In this document: positions 1 through 11,320 of the stretch, piece by piece | Numbering within the stretch: the first letter of the stretch is position 1 | Layout: every line of letters starts with the position of its first letter | Position numbers and translations under genes: made by a program | Origin: Diogma glabrata | Taxonomy: Eukaryota; Arthropoda; Insecta; Diptera; Cylindrotomidae | Direction of reading: 5' to 3' | DNA length: 64,000 nucleotides | Assembly (NCBI GenBank): GCA_963693315.1 | Contig: OY856188.1 | Location: 270,811,114-270,875,113, forward strand | The notes under the pieces: generated by a model | Told to the model about the DNA's origin: nothing | Seen by the model: only the letters and a program-made list of their open reading frames with translations | Database searches by the model: none

Positions 1-243
1 TTTTTAAAGTCCTAGGACATTTAAGTTCAACTTTTTGTACCATAAATAATCCGAAAAATGTCGTTTTAGATATCAGTATGAAATAAATTAAATTAAATGA
101 CAAAACAAAATTACTAAAAATATAATTATTATAATATTTTACTTGTAGAGCAGGTACCTGCAAATTTTTAATAAACAGTGTTGGTAGGTTGCATGGATTA
201 ACTAGATTTTAGCAAACCATATAGTCATAAGCATTTTCTTATT

Positions 244-1688
244 TTAGTTTGTTCGTTTTTCTAATGACTTTATTATTTCGTCAACGGATTTCCCTTTTGT
301 TTCTGGTAGCCAGATAAAAACTAAAATTCCAGTCACAAAACAGCTTATAGCGAAATAAAACATACATCCATGAATTTCAAATAAATGTTTCATTAAATAA
401 AAATATTTTAAGTAAATAAATCCAACGATTAACATTATTACTCGTAACGGCATGGAAACTATGCCGCGTATTTTTATCGAGAGCATTTCATTTACAACAA
501 CAAAAGGAACTGCAATAAGTCCATATGTTGAATTAAATAATGCGCATGCTATACTTATGATAGATATCCAAGAATAGTCATCAACATCATAATTATGAAA
601 TTTTAAATAAAAATATATTCCACTTACGCTCAGAGATATCCCTGTCGTTAAAGAAGAATAAATTAATAATGGTCGTCTTCCTAAACGATCAACTAAAATA
701 GTCGCAAAAAATACTCCTATTAAGTAAACTACTCCAATAATTATTGCAACAAGATTGGGTGATATTTGAGTACTAGTCTCACCGAATAGAGCTTCAGTAT
801 AGTTCATTATCATAAATCCCCCATTTCCATGCATCATAATGTATAAAACAATACCAAGCAATATTGGTATTCTTGCTGATCTTTTCGTAAAATCTGAAAC
901 AGTTAGTTTTGTTGTATTTATTCCGGTTTTCGAATTCAAATTTTCAACTTCTTGTAAATATTTGTTTAAAAATTTATCAAAATCCTCCGATTCATTTCGA
1001 AAAAATATCAATGATTTTTTTGCGTCTTCCATTTTATTTTTTGAGATTAAATATCCAGGAGTATCGGGCACGAACAAAAAACCAATAATAAATATTGAAG
1101 GAAATATTAAACAAAGATAAGAATATAAATAATAGTTTAAGTATTCTCCGCATACGAATCCCATAACCATTCCAAAATTGGTAATCAATTGCAGTATTGA
1201 TCCCAATGATCCACGAATTTTGTCTTCAGCTATTTCGGTTACATACAATGGAATGACGGCAAATGTTCCACCGCCAACCATTCCACCAATTAATCTTCCT
1301 ATTAATAGCTCAGTATAATTAACTGCAAATATTAATAGCAACCAATTTATAATTAATGGAATTGCTATTATGTAGAAAGTAATTTTTCGTCCAAATTTTT
1401 CTGCGCTTAATCCTGCAACAATACATCCGATTATACTTCCTAATAATATTACTGAACGTATCCAGCTTGCCTGATCTTCCGATAATTTACCGAATGGTAA
1501 TGGTGATTTATCTGATTGCAAAACTGGTACAATTGGTGTTGCCCACCCTGTGATTGTTCCATATCCAAAGGATAGTAAATTTGCTGTTAATGAAATAATA
1601 GGAACAGTATTAAGCGTTCGATACAAATTGTTTCATCAAAATTATTTTTACCACAAAGTGTTGCATAGTATTGCTTGAATTGTCCCAT
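244..1688 (-). CDS. Facilitated trehalose/sugar transporter, Tret1-like (MFS), paralogue 1
   Basis: Two-exon gene: exon 1 is 1652-1688 (ATG at 1688), the intron is 1584-1651 (GT..AG), and exon 2 is 244-1583 ending in a stop, giving 458 aa. Without splicing the ORF has no ATG near the start and is frame-broken; splicing gives an N-terminus KQYYATLCANLLSFGYGT typical of insect Tret1-like proteins. Visible MFS sugar-porter motifs are EKFGRK (74-79), IGR (107-109), PLYVTEIAED.IRG (124-137), PDTP (184-187), DRLGRR (310-315) and PETKG (439-443), with about 12 hydrophobic segments and a hydrophilic central loop (~190-250). It is a plasma-membrane sugar facilitator by family; the substrate is not provable here. 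The TM7 motif QQ..G.N is replaced (residues 262-268, MHGNGGF). About 94% identical to the paralogue at 14813-16261 (26 differences counted by eye). Confidence 0.88.
1584..1651 (-). other. Intron of Tret1-like paralogue 1 (68 bp)
   Basis: On the minus strand it begins GTAAAAAT after ...CTTTGTG and ends TTTCATTAACAG before CAAATTT. It splits an Ala codon (G|CA) after residue 12, a phase-1 intron. It is 4 bp shorter than the paralogue's intron (72 bp). That indel would frameshift an unspliced ORF but does nothing to a spliced one, while both second exons keep exactly 1340 nt. Confidence 0.85.
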
Positions 1689-2149
1689 CACTTATTCTTT
1701 TGCAATATATTGAGTTTGATACGATTAAATTGACATAACACTTTTCTCGTTTTTATTGATCACTCATCATTCATTGATGCAAAATAGACGTAGACTTGTA
1801 ACATATATTATACTGATTGAAAGATTTTTGGTTTTGCGTTCAATAAACTAAACTTTAACTTCACTTTATGAAAAATATTAATTCTTTGTTTATACAATCA
1901 CTCCACTCAATTTTATTGTAAATACTGCAACTTCATTTGTGTTAATGGTTGGTTGGCAAGAATTTGTAGTATATATATATTTTGTGTAATAATCAATGTC
2001 ATTCACTAAACTAGTTTTGAGATTAAGATTTTGTATACAAGTTTTGAAACCTCAAAACCTATAATTATTATACAGTTCAATCTTCATTTACAGTACAAAT
2101 ATTTTTAACTTCGCCTGAAGTTAAATATTCACAATTCATTTATTCATTT
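1689..2149. other. 5' flank of transporter paralogue 1
   Basis: AT-rich gene-free flank, partly conserved in 16262-16555 (shared ATTGAAAGATTTTTGGTTTTG and ACTTCACTTTATGAAAAATATTAAT). Conservation between the paralogues suggests the promoter lies here, but I cannot point to a TATA box or a transcription start. Confidence 0.5.
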
Positions 2150-3480
2150 TTTTTTGTTTTAATTCTTAGTGTATACTTATATGTATCTAAAGTTTTCGAC
2201 TCTGATATTACGGATCATTGCGCCGCCACTATTCAATGTTTTGAAAAAAAAAAAATCTTACTTACCCCAAATTTTGTTTTTTCTTTTGTTTTGGACCATT
2301 CTCTATCTAAATAGCCAATAAAAATGTTGGTATGGGTGGTTTCGTGACTTTCCTGCATTGGATCTTGATGAAACTTTGGCAAATGATCCAAGTTCACTTG
2401 AAAATGAAATATTTGGATTCATTTAAAAATTGGACAACATTGCGTGGGATCTCCCGAACACCACTAAGTTTAAATCTTCAATAACTTCTAATCTCGGTTT
2501 ATGATCTTATTGAAACATGGCATTTAGGGTTTTAGTACTATTTCCCATATTTCTGCATACCAACTTCCGATTTGTCACTTTCACTTAAAAAGTTTTTTTT
2601 TCAGGCGTTTATCATTGCTTTAGCCTACAATTACAGATCGATTTTCATCAAACGTTGGGAAAAGGTTTCAATCAATATGAGAACAATTTTATTAGCTTTT
2701 GGGGTATATTGGACAAACTGTTGGGGGCTCCACCATCCAAAAAGTGTTTTTTTTTCACTACGTATTTTAAGTTTGTTGGGAGCATACAACATTCGTTCGT
2801 GAATTCAGTTTTATGAAACTTTAAAAAAAAAAAGCAATTATGTATTTCGAGAAACTGATAAGTTTTTGAGCAATATTGAAAAACTAGGTGGGTCCCCCCG
2901 CCCCCGAGCACCTGTTTTTTTAAAGCTCAAAAACATATGTTACTGATATGGAATGAAACTTGGTACATAAGCATTTAGTACGGTTTCCAACAGTTTTGCA
3001 TCCAAATTTCCGGTTTTTCTCTTCCGGTAACAAGTTTTTTTTGCATTTTTTTTCAAGTGTTTATCCCTACTGTAGCCTATATCAAATCGATTTTCACTAA
3101 ACGTTGGCAAAATTTTTCAATCAACATGAGCAAGATTTTTTCAGATTTTGGAGTACATTGGCTAAAGAGTTGAGGGGGGGGGGGGGAGGGTCCACCATAC
3201 AACAGGGGGTTTACTCACTATATTTTTAATGTTTGTTGGGAGCATACAACATTCGTTCGTGCATGAATTTTGATGACACTTTCAAAAAAGATGCAAATAT
3301 GTATGGCAAAGAGCAGAATAGTGTTTGAGCGATATTGAACATAGTGGTTGGCGTCCCCGGAGCACCTGTTTTGTTTAAAGCTGCATAGCATCTGTACCTG
3401 ATAATCGAAATAGAAAAAATTTGGTCCAACTTTCGATTTCTCACTTCCCTCCCGTAAAACATTTTTTTTACTTTTTCTCG
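2150..3480 (+). repeat. Disp-A dispersed repeat, array in duplication copy 1
   Basis: Member of the main interspersed repeat of this window. Recurrent landmarks are CAAACGTTGG, TTGTTGGGAGCATACA, CATTCGTTC, TTTTGATGACACTTT, GATGCAAATATGTATGG, a G-rich GGGGGTCC stretch, ACCTGTTTTTTTAAAGCT, and AACTTCCGGTTTTT...CTTCCGGTAA. Several diverged units follow one another. No reading frame survives between units, so short ORFs across it are spurious. A 10-nt G run sits at about 3175-3186. Confidence 0.8.
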
Positions 3481-3511
3481 TACACCAGAATTTATGTGTG
3501 TTTGGATACTA

Positions 3512-4099
3512 CAGCTTTACAGATAATAATTAATCATTAATTTGATCATTGTTCTGTACTACGGAGAAGGATGAACGTGTTTTTGAGTTGCTTATCAAAA
3601 TAATTAAATATTATTGTTTAATTTATTACAAATTCGTTGTTATGTTACCAATTCAAAGCTTAATTCAGTGAAACATAGTATAAAAGTAGTGTAAAAAACT
3701 ACCTAAAAAAAATCCAAGCGGCACGTATATCCACTAGAAATAGGTAGATTTCGAGATGAGACAGTTTTGTGTGCCAGTAGAATCTAATGTATCAGATTAG
3801 TTTAAACAACACAAACTAATTTCAAACAGATATCGAACAAATTTTAAAAAGAAAATTAGCTACCTTATAGCCAAATTATATCTATCCAATTTTGCAACAA
3901 ACAAATATCAAATCTACCACAGAACATGTGTGTGAGAATTTATGACACAAACCTACGCTATATCATATGTCGTGCAATTACTGCAAAATATCAAAATAGT
4001 TTATTTCTAAGAAAAAAAATTAATTTCTTCTATTCAAACCTTTTTATTTGTTTTTCATTGACTGTTATAAGGTTTTTGGAAATTGTTGTTATGGATTGT
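3512..4099. other. AT-rich spacer, nothing recognised
   Basis: No coding similarity, terminal repeats or RNA gene seen. Short ORFs have no recognisable motif. Confidence 0.4.
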
Positions 4100-4790
4100 T
4101 GCAAACTTTTTTGTTGAAGCCAACAAGTCAAAAACCTCTAACTGCAGAGGTTTATATTTATAAAAAACGGATTAAAATGTTTCCACAGATTCTAAATTTA
4201 TGAAGTTTTTAAAAATATTAGTATCCAAACGGGCGTTATAACGGATTAAAAAAACGAATGTTTTTTCTAGTATAAAGCCTATAGTTCCTTAACCATGTGT
4301 CAGATTTTGCTGATTTACGAACTTGTCCAAGATATTTATAAAACACACATGTTTACGAAAGGTTTTTTGATCTGGCTCTACAAATGCGACCGTGAGAGTG
4401 CCGGTTGATTCAAACGTATTTTGTGTTTTACAAGCTTTTTTGTTGAAGCCGCTCACTCAGAAACCTCCAACTGCAGAGGTCTTTTTTTTTTTAAAGAAAC
4501 TGATTAAAAAGGTTTCGAAGATTCTAAATATATGAAGTTTTTAAAAATATTAGAACCTAAACGGCCGTTATAACGGATCTAAATAACAGAGTTTTTTCCT
4601 ATTATAAAGCCTCTAGTTTCTTAATCATGTGTCGGATTTGGCTGATTTACGAACCTGTCAAAGATATTAATAATACGCACATCTTTAAAAAATGTTTTTT
4701 GATCTGGCTTTATAAATGCGACCGTGAGAGTGCCGGTTGTTTCAAAAAAACATTTTTTTTTGCAAACTTTTTTGTTGGAGTACTTAAAGC
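4100..4790 (+). repeat. 329-bp tandem repeat (2 units plus a partial third)
   Basis: TGTTGAAGCC recurs at 4112 and 4441, with a diverged third start near 4771. Each unit contains the palindromic CTCTAACTGCAGAG / CTCCAACTGCAGAG, GAAGTTTTTAAAAATATTAG, a GGCCGTTATAACGG-like palindrome, and GATCTGGCT..A.AAATGCGAC followed by GTGAGAGTGCCGGTTG. Units are about 85% alike by eye. Function unknown; no mobile-element ends seen. Confidence 0.8.
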
Positions 4791-5384
4791 AAAAATTTCC
4801 AGATATAAAAACATTTCTTTCGTTTTTTATTGGATGTAGGTTTTATCAAAATTAGATCGTTTCTTAGATGTTTCAAATTGATAATGATCTTACTACCAGT
4901 AGCTTAAAATATATTCATTTTCTGGGATGTGAGAGATTGTATTTCAAAAACAATTTGGAGAAATATGTAATATGAATTATTTCTCCAAAGAGATTTGAAT
5001 AGAAATTTTAGGATTCTCTCGACAGATAATAATAAGGCATTCTGACGGTTGAGAGCTTTTAATGATTTTGCGGCTATTTGAATGGCACTTAAAATATTTA
5101 AAGCAACCACATCAATTTTTTTTATACCATAAAAAGATTTAAATTGAGATAATTTAAAGTTTTTACAACTACTGCTTTGACTCGCAAAAACTGGTCAATC
5201 ATGGTTTCAAAAGAATTCTATCTAGTCTTGCAGTCCAGGAGTAATTGCAACTCGTTTCTCTCCTCAACCAATTGTTTTATATTATTTTGCAAAATATTAT
5301 TGCGAACTGGCGAGTTTTTAAAAAATTTTACCATTACTCTAATTTTGAAATCGTTACTTGTATTTTCATATTTTGATTCAATAG

Positions 5385-5481
<97 letters not shown>

Positions 5482-6225
5482 TTTAAAATTCAGCAGATGC
5501 ATTTTTATGCTTGCATATACCAATTAGTTTAAACAAAATAATTGATTTAGAAATGTATGAATTTTTGCAAATAATAATGTTTATTAATTATATAATTAAC
5601 AGTGTTTACCGTTGGGACTTAATAAATAATTTGTTTATCACGCCCTTTCCTTTTATTTCCCCAAATATTAAATTAATATATTTATATACTAACACTCTAC
5701 TCCAAAGTAGAATAAATTACTTCAACTTTAAGCATACTTTTGGTAAAACTAAAGGACTCCGATTTAGACCGTCAACGGGTTAAGTGAAAAAGAACTTTTT
5801 TTTGTTAAAATTAATATCAGTTGATTCCAAATTAAAGCGTTTAATTTTTTTACTCGGAAAAGTTGTAAGCAGCATGTATACTAGGACGATTCGGCGTCCG
5901 GAACAGTCATCAAAAACGAAAATTTTGTTGTAGAATTTCAAAATTCTCGACAGTATTTCTCGAGAAATAAAAATCTCCAAAAATGTGGAAATAATTCTTT
6001 GAGATTTGAGAGCTCAAGATAACAAATCTTTCTCGAGCATCTCGATGCAGGATTTTTTAAGCAGAAGCTCTACTTGAGACTTTTAAAGCCATTTTATGTG
6101 TGCAATATAATTTAAAAAATTCTTGTGGAATATTTCATCACCTATTAAACAACAATAGTAATTCCTCCTAAAAAAAATTTACGTAAATAAGAAATATTCC
6201 GAACAATGAAATAATACTATACTTA
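4791..6225. other. AT-rich spacer with a (TA)n tract
   Basis: No gene recognised. Apart from the microsatellite at 5388-5477 I see no structured element. ORFs across the TA tract are poly(Ile-Tyr) artefacts. Confidence 0.4.
5388..5477. repeat. (TA)n microsatellite, about 45 repeats
   Basis: Uninterrupted alternating TA of about 90 bp. Confidence 0.97.
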
Positions 6226-6740
6226 ATTTTTTTTTATTCGCCTACATATTAAAGTGTTACTTTATTACTGTGATTTGCGGCTTTAAAGTATCACTTTTCA
6301 ACTATTTATTTTGCTGTCATAGCTACGTCCAAAAAAGTAAAAAGCGTTTGTATTTGTTTAAATTCTATGAAAAATAAAAATTTTTATCAAAGCAACCCTC
6401 AAATTCAAAATTTCATTATCCAATTAAAATAGTTGTTATCATTTGTTTTCATAGCTACACAATAATTTGGAAAAAATAATAAATATTTTGTCAAAGGTTA
6501 CTTGCTCCACATATTTTTATTTTAAAATTTATGAAAATTTATAATTTTAATTTAGAATAAACAACTTTTCTTAAAATGTTTTGCTTGCGGTGAATAAAAA
6601 ATAGTATATGATGCACGGACGTAAGCTATTTTGGACTTAATGTGTGTGCAAATCTCGGCTAGCGCCTCGATTTGCAAACTCCACATCCGTCCAAAATCTT
6701 TAGCTTTACATCCTAGCATCATAATGTACTATTAATATTG
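6226..6740 (-). mobile_element. Element B, ~510-bp interspersed element (copy 1)
   Basis: Almost the same 510 bp recurs in opposite orientation at 58228-58738. One end is an imperfect palindrome of about 140 bp: ATAGTATATGATGCACGGACG...ATTTTGGAC faces GTCCAAAATCTTTAGC...GCATCATAATGTACTAT. The other end is TTTTTTATTCGCC. No ORF, so probably a non-autonomous foldback/MITE-like element. Superfamily unknown. Strand is set arbitrarily opposite to the second copy. Confidence 0.75.
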
Positions 6741-6839
6741 ACTTGAAATTATTTAAACGTAACAATTTTACAAATTTTGTAATTTTCAAATATAAAGAAA
6801 ATTTTTATTTAATTTTATGGAGCTTTTATTTTATATCGG

Positions 6840-7060
6840 TTGCTTGTTTGCAAAAAAGTGACAGCTTTTTTTAATGTTTATATAATTAGAACCACGCGAA
6901 ATCTATAACATTGGTTAGCCATTAATTAAAGAATTTTATTGATATTAGCTATATAGTGAGCAGAACATTTTGTTTCCAGAGCTGTGGTGAAGTTAGCCTA
7001 TGCGCCAGGGTCGCAATATTGTTTATAGACATACCTGATAAACTCAAAAAAGATAATATG
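6840..7060 (+). repeat. Disp-A terminal segment
   Basis: Shares with 17290-17480 and 60360-60545 the string ACTACGCGAAATCTATAAC-like, TATTAGCT...ATAT, TTTGTTTCCAGAGCTGTGG and TGAAGTTAGCCTATGC, the 3' part of Disp-A. It lies directly before the LINE remnant at 7066. Confidence 0.7.
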
Positions 7061-7581
7061 ACATCATCAGTTCAAAATTCTCAAGCTACAGTAGACAATA
7101 TGATTTATTCACATAACTATGAATCTTGTATTTGCTTTTTATCTGCAATTTCTACTTCTGAAACTAAAACTATTATAAATAGCTTAATTATAATAATTTT
7201 TCGAACTTTCTGATTAAAATTATTTCACACTACATTAGCTCGCCGATTTTCTTTATATTTAACATGGGATTTTTTCTTCTGAAATGAAAAAAGCTGTGAT
7301 AGTTCCTCTGTACAAATGTGGTGACTCAACGAATAATTCTAATTACAGCCCAATTTCACTCTTATCGGTTTTCTCTAAATTGCTTGAAAAATTAATGAAG
7401 TCGAGATCTTCGAGAGATCGAGATTTTATCTTTTTTAGTCAAAACTACATTTCTAAGTAACTTACGGTACGGTTTGGGTATCGTGAGGGTGTAAACTCTG
7501 AGTCTGCTCTGATTGACTTTTTGTCCCCACCTTATGATGAATTAAATATGGGTAGGGGGATCGCTGCATTATTTATTAATA

Positions 7582-8021
7582 CTAGGAGGGCCCGGCGTGC
7601 TTCGCTACGCTTATAAATAAAGTTTTTGCGTAGACATTTTGTTGACGTAGAAGCAATGATTTCAAAAAGTGGTAATGAGAAATGCTATCATTTAATTTTT
7701 CATTTTTCTTTTTAAATATATGAATGAAAAATAATCAGAACTCTAGCTGATCAGTTCGGATATATGAAAAATTAGCGGTCAAATAAGTTAGAGATCAAAT
7801 AAGCTTACTTGAAAACTTATTTGATCGCTAATTTTTCATATATCCGAACTGATTAGCTAGAGTTCTGATTATTTTTCATTCATATATTTAAAAAGAAAAA
7901 TTAAAAATTATATGCTACCATTTCTCATTACCACTTTTTGAAATCATTGCTTCTACGTCAACAAAATGTCTACGCAAAAACTTTATTTATAAGCGTAGCG
8001 AAGCACGCCGGGCCCTCCTAG
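7582..8021. repeat. 440-bp palindrome forming the Helitron 3' end (copy 1)
   Basis: Two 208-bp inverted arms (7582-7789 and 7814-8021) around a 24-bp spacer (7790-7813). Both outer ends read as a Helitron 3' end (short GC hairpin, GGGCCCTC, CTAG). Arms are nearly identical; a few differences are seen (for example AGCGGTC against GATCGC). Confidence 0.95.
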
Positions 8022-8022
8022 T

Positions 8023-8203
8023 GTATATAAAAATTTTTCGTATATAATAACTTTTTTATTTATGATCCGAAAAACCCCAAAAATCTTTAAAACCTAAGTT
8101 ACAGTATTATCAGTTAGCACTGAAAATTGGAAATTAATCAAAATTCGAATAAAAAAGCCTTAGGCTCCAAAAAGTTTTTTTTGAACGTATTAATATATAA
8201 GAT
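8023..8203 (-). repeat. Internal Helitron 5'-end module
   Basis: Reads on the minus strand TCTTATATATTAATACG from 8203. It is alignable to the outer 5' end (8577-8745) and to the 5' end of the second Helitron (14357-14523), sharing AAAAAGCCT, ATCAGTTAGC and ACTTTTTTATTTAT. It abuts the palindrome directly. So 7582-8203 alone has both Helitron ends in 622 bp. Confidence 0.8.
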
Positions 8204-8217
8204 TAAAAATTCTAACA

Positions 8218-8327
8218 ATCAAATTTACGATCTCAAACTATCATACCAAACACACACATTACAAAATTGTCGATCAAATTTACGATCTCAAACTATCATA
8301 CCAAACACACACATTACAAAATTGTCG
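8218..8327. repeat. 55-bp tandem duplication inside the Helitron
   Basis: Two adjacent units beginning ATCAAATTTACGATCTC (8218-8272, 8273-8327), identical by eye, each ending ACAAAATTGTCG. Probably a recent replication slippage. Confidence 0.92.
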
Positions 8328-9690
8328 CTGAAAAAAAAACACAACAATCAATAATCAATTTTTTTCATTCGCAAACAATATATATCTAACTAAATATGCA
8401 ACGTATTAATATATAAGATAAAACAACAAAGAAAAATACCGTCCTTTCTCTCCTAGATCAATGCGTAAACTGAAAAGAAAATATGAAATACTATAAACAA
8501 AGAAAAGATTTGGACGATTCCATTTGATCCATTTGATTTGATTTGAGGGGAGGCAGTTGAATTCAAAAATACATTATACTTCGTCTTTAACTTTTTTATT
8601 TATAATCCGAAAAAACCCAAAAATCTCTCAGATCTAGGTTACACTAATATCAGTTAGCAGTGAAAATTTGGAATGAGCAAAAATTCGAATAAAAAAGCCT
8701 CAGGCTGTACAAAGTACAAAGTTAGCGTATTAATATATAAGAAGATTACTAAGCTTTTCATACTGTTGATTATATTTTATTATTTGAAAAGTTGAGGTCT
8801 GCTGGTTTCAAAGGATGGTGCTAAATCGATTGTGATCATATTTATCTAATCGTTTTCAATGTGTTAAAATTAAGGTACTTTTAGTCAATATAAAACTATA
8901 TCTGCTGATGTTTCTCAAGGTTCTGTTCTTGAACCAATTTTATTTCTCATCTATATATCGACTCCCCATGTGAATTTAATTTTAAGGACTTTTTAATTGC
9001 TTTTGCTGATTATGCTGCTCTGTTATATTGTTATGATTCGTGTGTGAATATCAAACTCTGTATTGAACATGATTTGATTAATTTAAGAAAATTGTTTCAT
9101 ATTCATTCCATAGTTCTAGGTTCTAAAACACTTTAGATGATGTTTGATTTCTTTTATGAGAGTCTCTCTTTCTGATGATTTTACATTCAATAAAATGTTC
9201 ATCTAATTAATTTAATGTTGTATTGTTATTAAAAGGGTAAACTCTTTCAAATATTTGGGGTTAATTTTGGATAATAAACTAAATTTTATCACTCATATTG
9301 AGAAAAATATGTAACGAGTTATATGGAACTATACAGAAGTTGTACATTTTACGTGAAATATATTTCCGTTATTTGCTGAAATAATTATTTTTCGTGTACT
9401 TACTGTACATATTAGTTATTAAGCTTGTTTGTTACTTTATTTCATTATATTTTTGTTTTTTTTCCCTTTGTTTTTATGGAGCTTTTACTCAAGGTGTTCG
9501 TTTGTTACACTTCAAAATGCTCTTACGTATTTTATATCAATACAAATTTAATTATTATCTGGCATTTGTTTATTTAATTATTGTATACTTATACAAATTT
9601 TCTGTAAATTAGTGTATATTATTTCTATTTGTTTTTTTATTGAAATAAAGATTATTATTATTATTCATAATGTGCTAAAAATTTGGATAT

Positions 9691-10299
9691 TTTTTTATGC
9701 ATCAAATTAACATGTTTAGCATTGAATTTTCTCCGACTTGGTCTGAACATATACAATTTGAACAATGGCATCAAACCCGGCAGTCTCAAGTTCCAAGTCT
9801 AGCATTTTAACCACTGAGCAAGCCAGTGAGCTGAAAATCTTTAAAAAAAACAATAGCCCTAAATGGTCTGTTTTGCAGAAATTTTCTACCCTTAGATAAT
9901 GTGATCCTAACACGTTGCTTCGGAGTCATGAAAAATTCAAACATTATTCAACTGTTTCATCTTTTGTCAAGACAAAGGGGTATGTTGGATCATTCCCTTC
10001 TCCATTTTGTACCATGATAAACTGATAGTAATTAACAATTTCGGCAGCTCAGATTTAGGAGAAATTCTAGCCGGTTTGTCGGTTTACCACTGTGGTGAAC
10101 ATCTTGAGAACCCTGCGGCCTTTTGTTTTTTTCCATTGGGAGTTACAGAATCGAAAGATAAATCAGCTAGAGCACTTATCCTACCTTTCGATGAACCAAT
10201 TGCTAGTTCAGGGCTTATGAGCCTCCGCGGAGCTCGTATAAAAAATCATTTGTTTTGCTAAATCATTTGTTTTTCGTTCCCACTTGTTTCTAGACATGC
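9691..10299. other. Degenerate retroelement-flanking DNA
   Basis: Follows the LINE-A 3' end. The minus strand continues the LINE-D remnant with no clear motif. Short ORFs on either strand look spurious. Confidence 0.35.
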
Positions 10300-10790
10300 A
10301 TATCAGTTATATGTAGTTCTTGAATCTGAGATGATTCAAGGACTTAGAGCATAGTCACGCTATTGTGGACTTAATAGTGTAGTCTCCAAGTGCTTTTAGA
10401 GCAGTTTGACAAGAAGTAAAAATATTAATGAACTTGACAGAGCAATTAAGATACGTTTCTCACTTTGATGCTGAATTTATAGCAAATGATTTAGTGTAAA
10501 AGACTACGCAGTTTTCGCTAAGTCGAAATTGTAGCCCAAGATCTTCATTTTTGAAGTAGATCGCAGTTCATGTACCATTTCTATTGAGTGATCCATCTGT
10601 GTAGATGTACAACATGTTGGCAACACTGCTCAGATCTGTCTGCAAATTAGCTACAGATCTGTCCTTTAGCGTTATAATAACAACTCTATACGGATTTCGA
10701 AAGGCAGTTAGAGATACTGTGTCATCAAATGCATTGAAAAATTTGTAAGTGGTTCTGCCAAATCCTTCCATAGCGCTTGATGATTTTTCG
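10300..10790 (-). pseudogene. LINE-D RNase H domain remnant
   Basis: Minus strand reads YIYTDGSLNRNGT, the first catalytic-Asp motif of LINE-type RNase H, followed in the same or shifted frame by FYTKSFAINSAS and SCQTALKALGDYTIKSTI, the classic E/D region order. Stops and shifts break it. RNase H at the 3' end of a LINE points to the I/R1-like branch. The reverse transcriptase is not found next to it. Confidence 0.65.
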
Positions 10791-11041
10791 GACAGCCTGT
10801 TCTGGTATCGACCACATTTTCGATATAACTGTGCACTACTTCTTCCGGTAAGGTTGGTTTGGCTTGATGAACTTCAAGATTCTTCTTAGTTTAGTCTGAG
10901 TTTACAACGTTTGAGTTGTTTCACGGATGTTGGGTCAGAATGGTTTATGATATTGGCTTAGTGTCGGTGATTTAGACACTAAGTCACCTTAGAATCTTAT
11001 CTGCTGATTCCTTGGCGCAGTGTCGAAGGTTATTTACGAGC

Positions 11042-11320
11042 TTAGAAGGTAACTCGTTCACTTTTAGCAAAACGTAATTTTAACTTCTCGAATGATAAAC
11101 TCGGTGCTGTATTTTCCGCCCACTGCGTGCAAGCATTATCAGTACAGCCTTCGAAGTTCGGTTTGATAACCTCGAATTCTTGTTTTACTACCAAATCTAT
11201 TAGTTTTGTTTTTAACTCGCTGAGCTGCTCAGAACTCAGGAGAATGGCTGAGAAGTTCTCTGCGGCAATGTACACTTTATTGCACTTAGCGACAGCGCTG
11301 CATATTGGAGGCACGTTTGT
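11042..11320 (-). pseudogene. LINE-D ORF1-like or DUF4780-like fragment
   Basis: A 90-aa open frame on the same strand as, and 5' of, the RNase H remnant: CNKVYIAAENFSAILLSSEQ then LKTKLIDLV, FEGCTDNACTQWAENTAPSL. The layout (strand, helix-rich segment, then WAE) resembles the small DUF4780-type domain often seen in insect LINE ORF1 proteins. This is pattern memory only; a search is needed. Confidence 0.3.

Larger units (their letters stand above)
82..3511. repeat. Segmental duplication, copy 1
   Basis: This block resembles 14619-17291 over the transporter gene, its 3' flank (shared AAATGACAAAACAAAATTAC and GAGCAGGTACCTG) and its 5' flank, and runs on into the Disp-A repeat. Both copies end near the shared GTGTGTTTGGATACTACAG. 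Copy 2 is about 750 bp shorter because part of the Disp-A array is missing. Both copies have the same orientation, so this is a direct duplication later spread apart by about 11 kb of transposons. Limits are approximate. Confidence 0.8.
7582..8745 (-). mobile_element. Non-autonomous Helitron (1164 bp), inserted in LINE-A
   Basis: Read on the minus strand it starts TCTTCTTATATATTAATACG at 8745 and ends in a hairpin (GCGTaGC-GAA-GCACGC), nine bases, then CTAG at 7582. The flanks are A (7581) and T (8746), the AT target of Helitrons. Removing 7582-8745 restores the LINE frame ...ALFIN|ITK..., so the limits are firm. No coding sequence. Inside are a second 5'-end module (8023-8203), a partial third (~8403-8418), a 55-bp tandem duplication and the 3'-terminal 440-bp palindrome. 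Confidence 0.92.
7066..9690 (+). pseudogene. LINE-A, Jockey/CR1-type reverse-transcriptase remnant, split by a Helitron
   Basis: 5' part 7066-7581 carries RT N-terminal signatures in changing frames: SETKTIINSL, then MKKAVIVPLYKCGDSTNNSN, ISLLSVFSKLLEKLM and SALIDFL. The 3' part resumes at 8746 with KAF-like/HTVDY, then SADVSQGSVLEPILFLIYI and FADYAALLY, the RT thumb and a C-terminal tail to about 9640, ending AATAAAGATTATTATTATT. Frameshifts and stops are frequent, so it is dead. A second copy at 26030-26790 lacks the RT core. The two copies share sequence to about 9757/26799. Confidence 0.85.

Noticed and set aside
839..1120. 93-aa plus-strand ORF, also at 15408-15689
   Set aside because: Antisense shadow of transporter exon 2; its conservation only reflects the gene duplication.
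5177..5527. ORFs with long Ile-Tyr runs on both strands
   Set aside because: Translation of the (TA)n microsatellite.
7210..7580. Considered as a host gene exon
   Set aside because: Motifs are those of a LINE reverse transcriptase, with frameshifts and a second copy at 26030.
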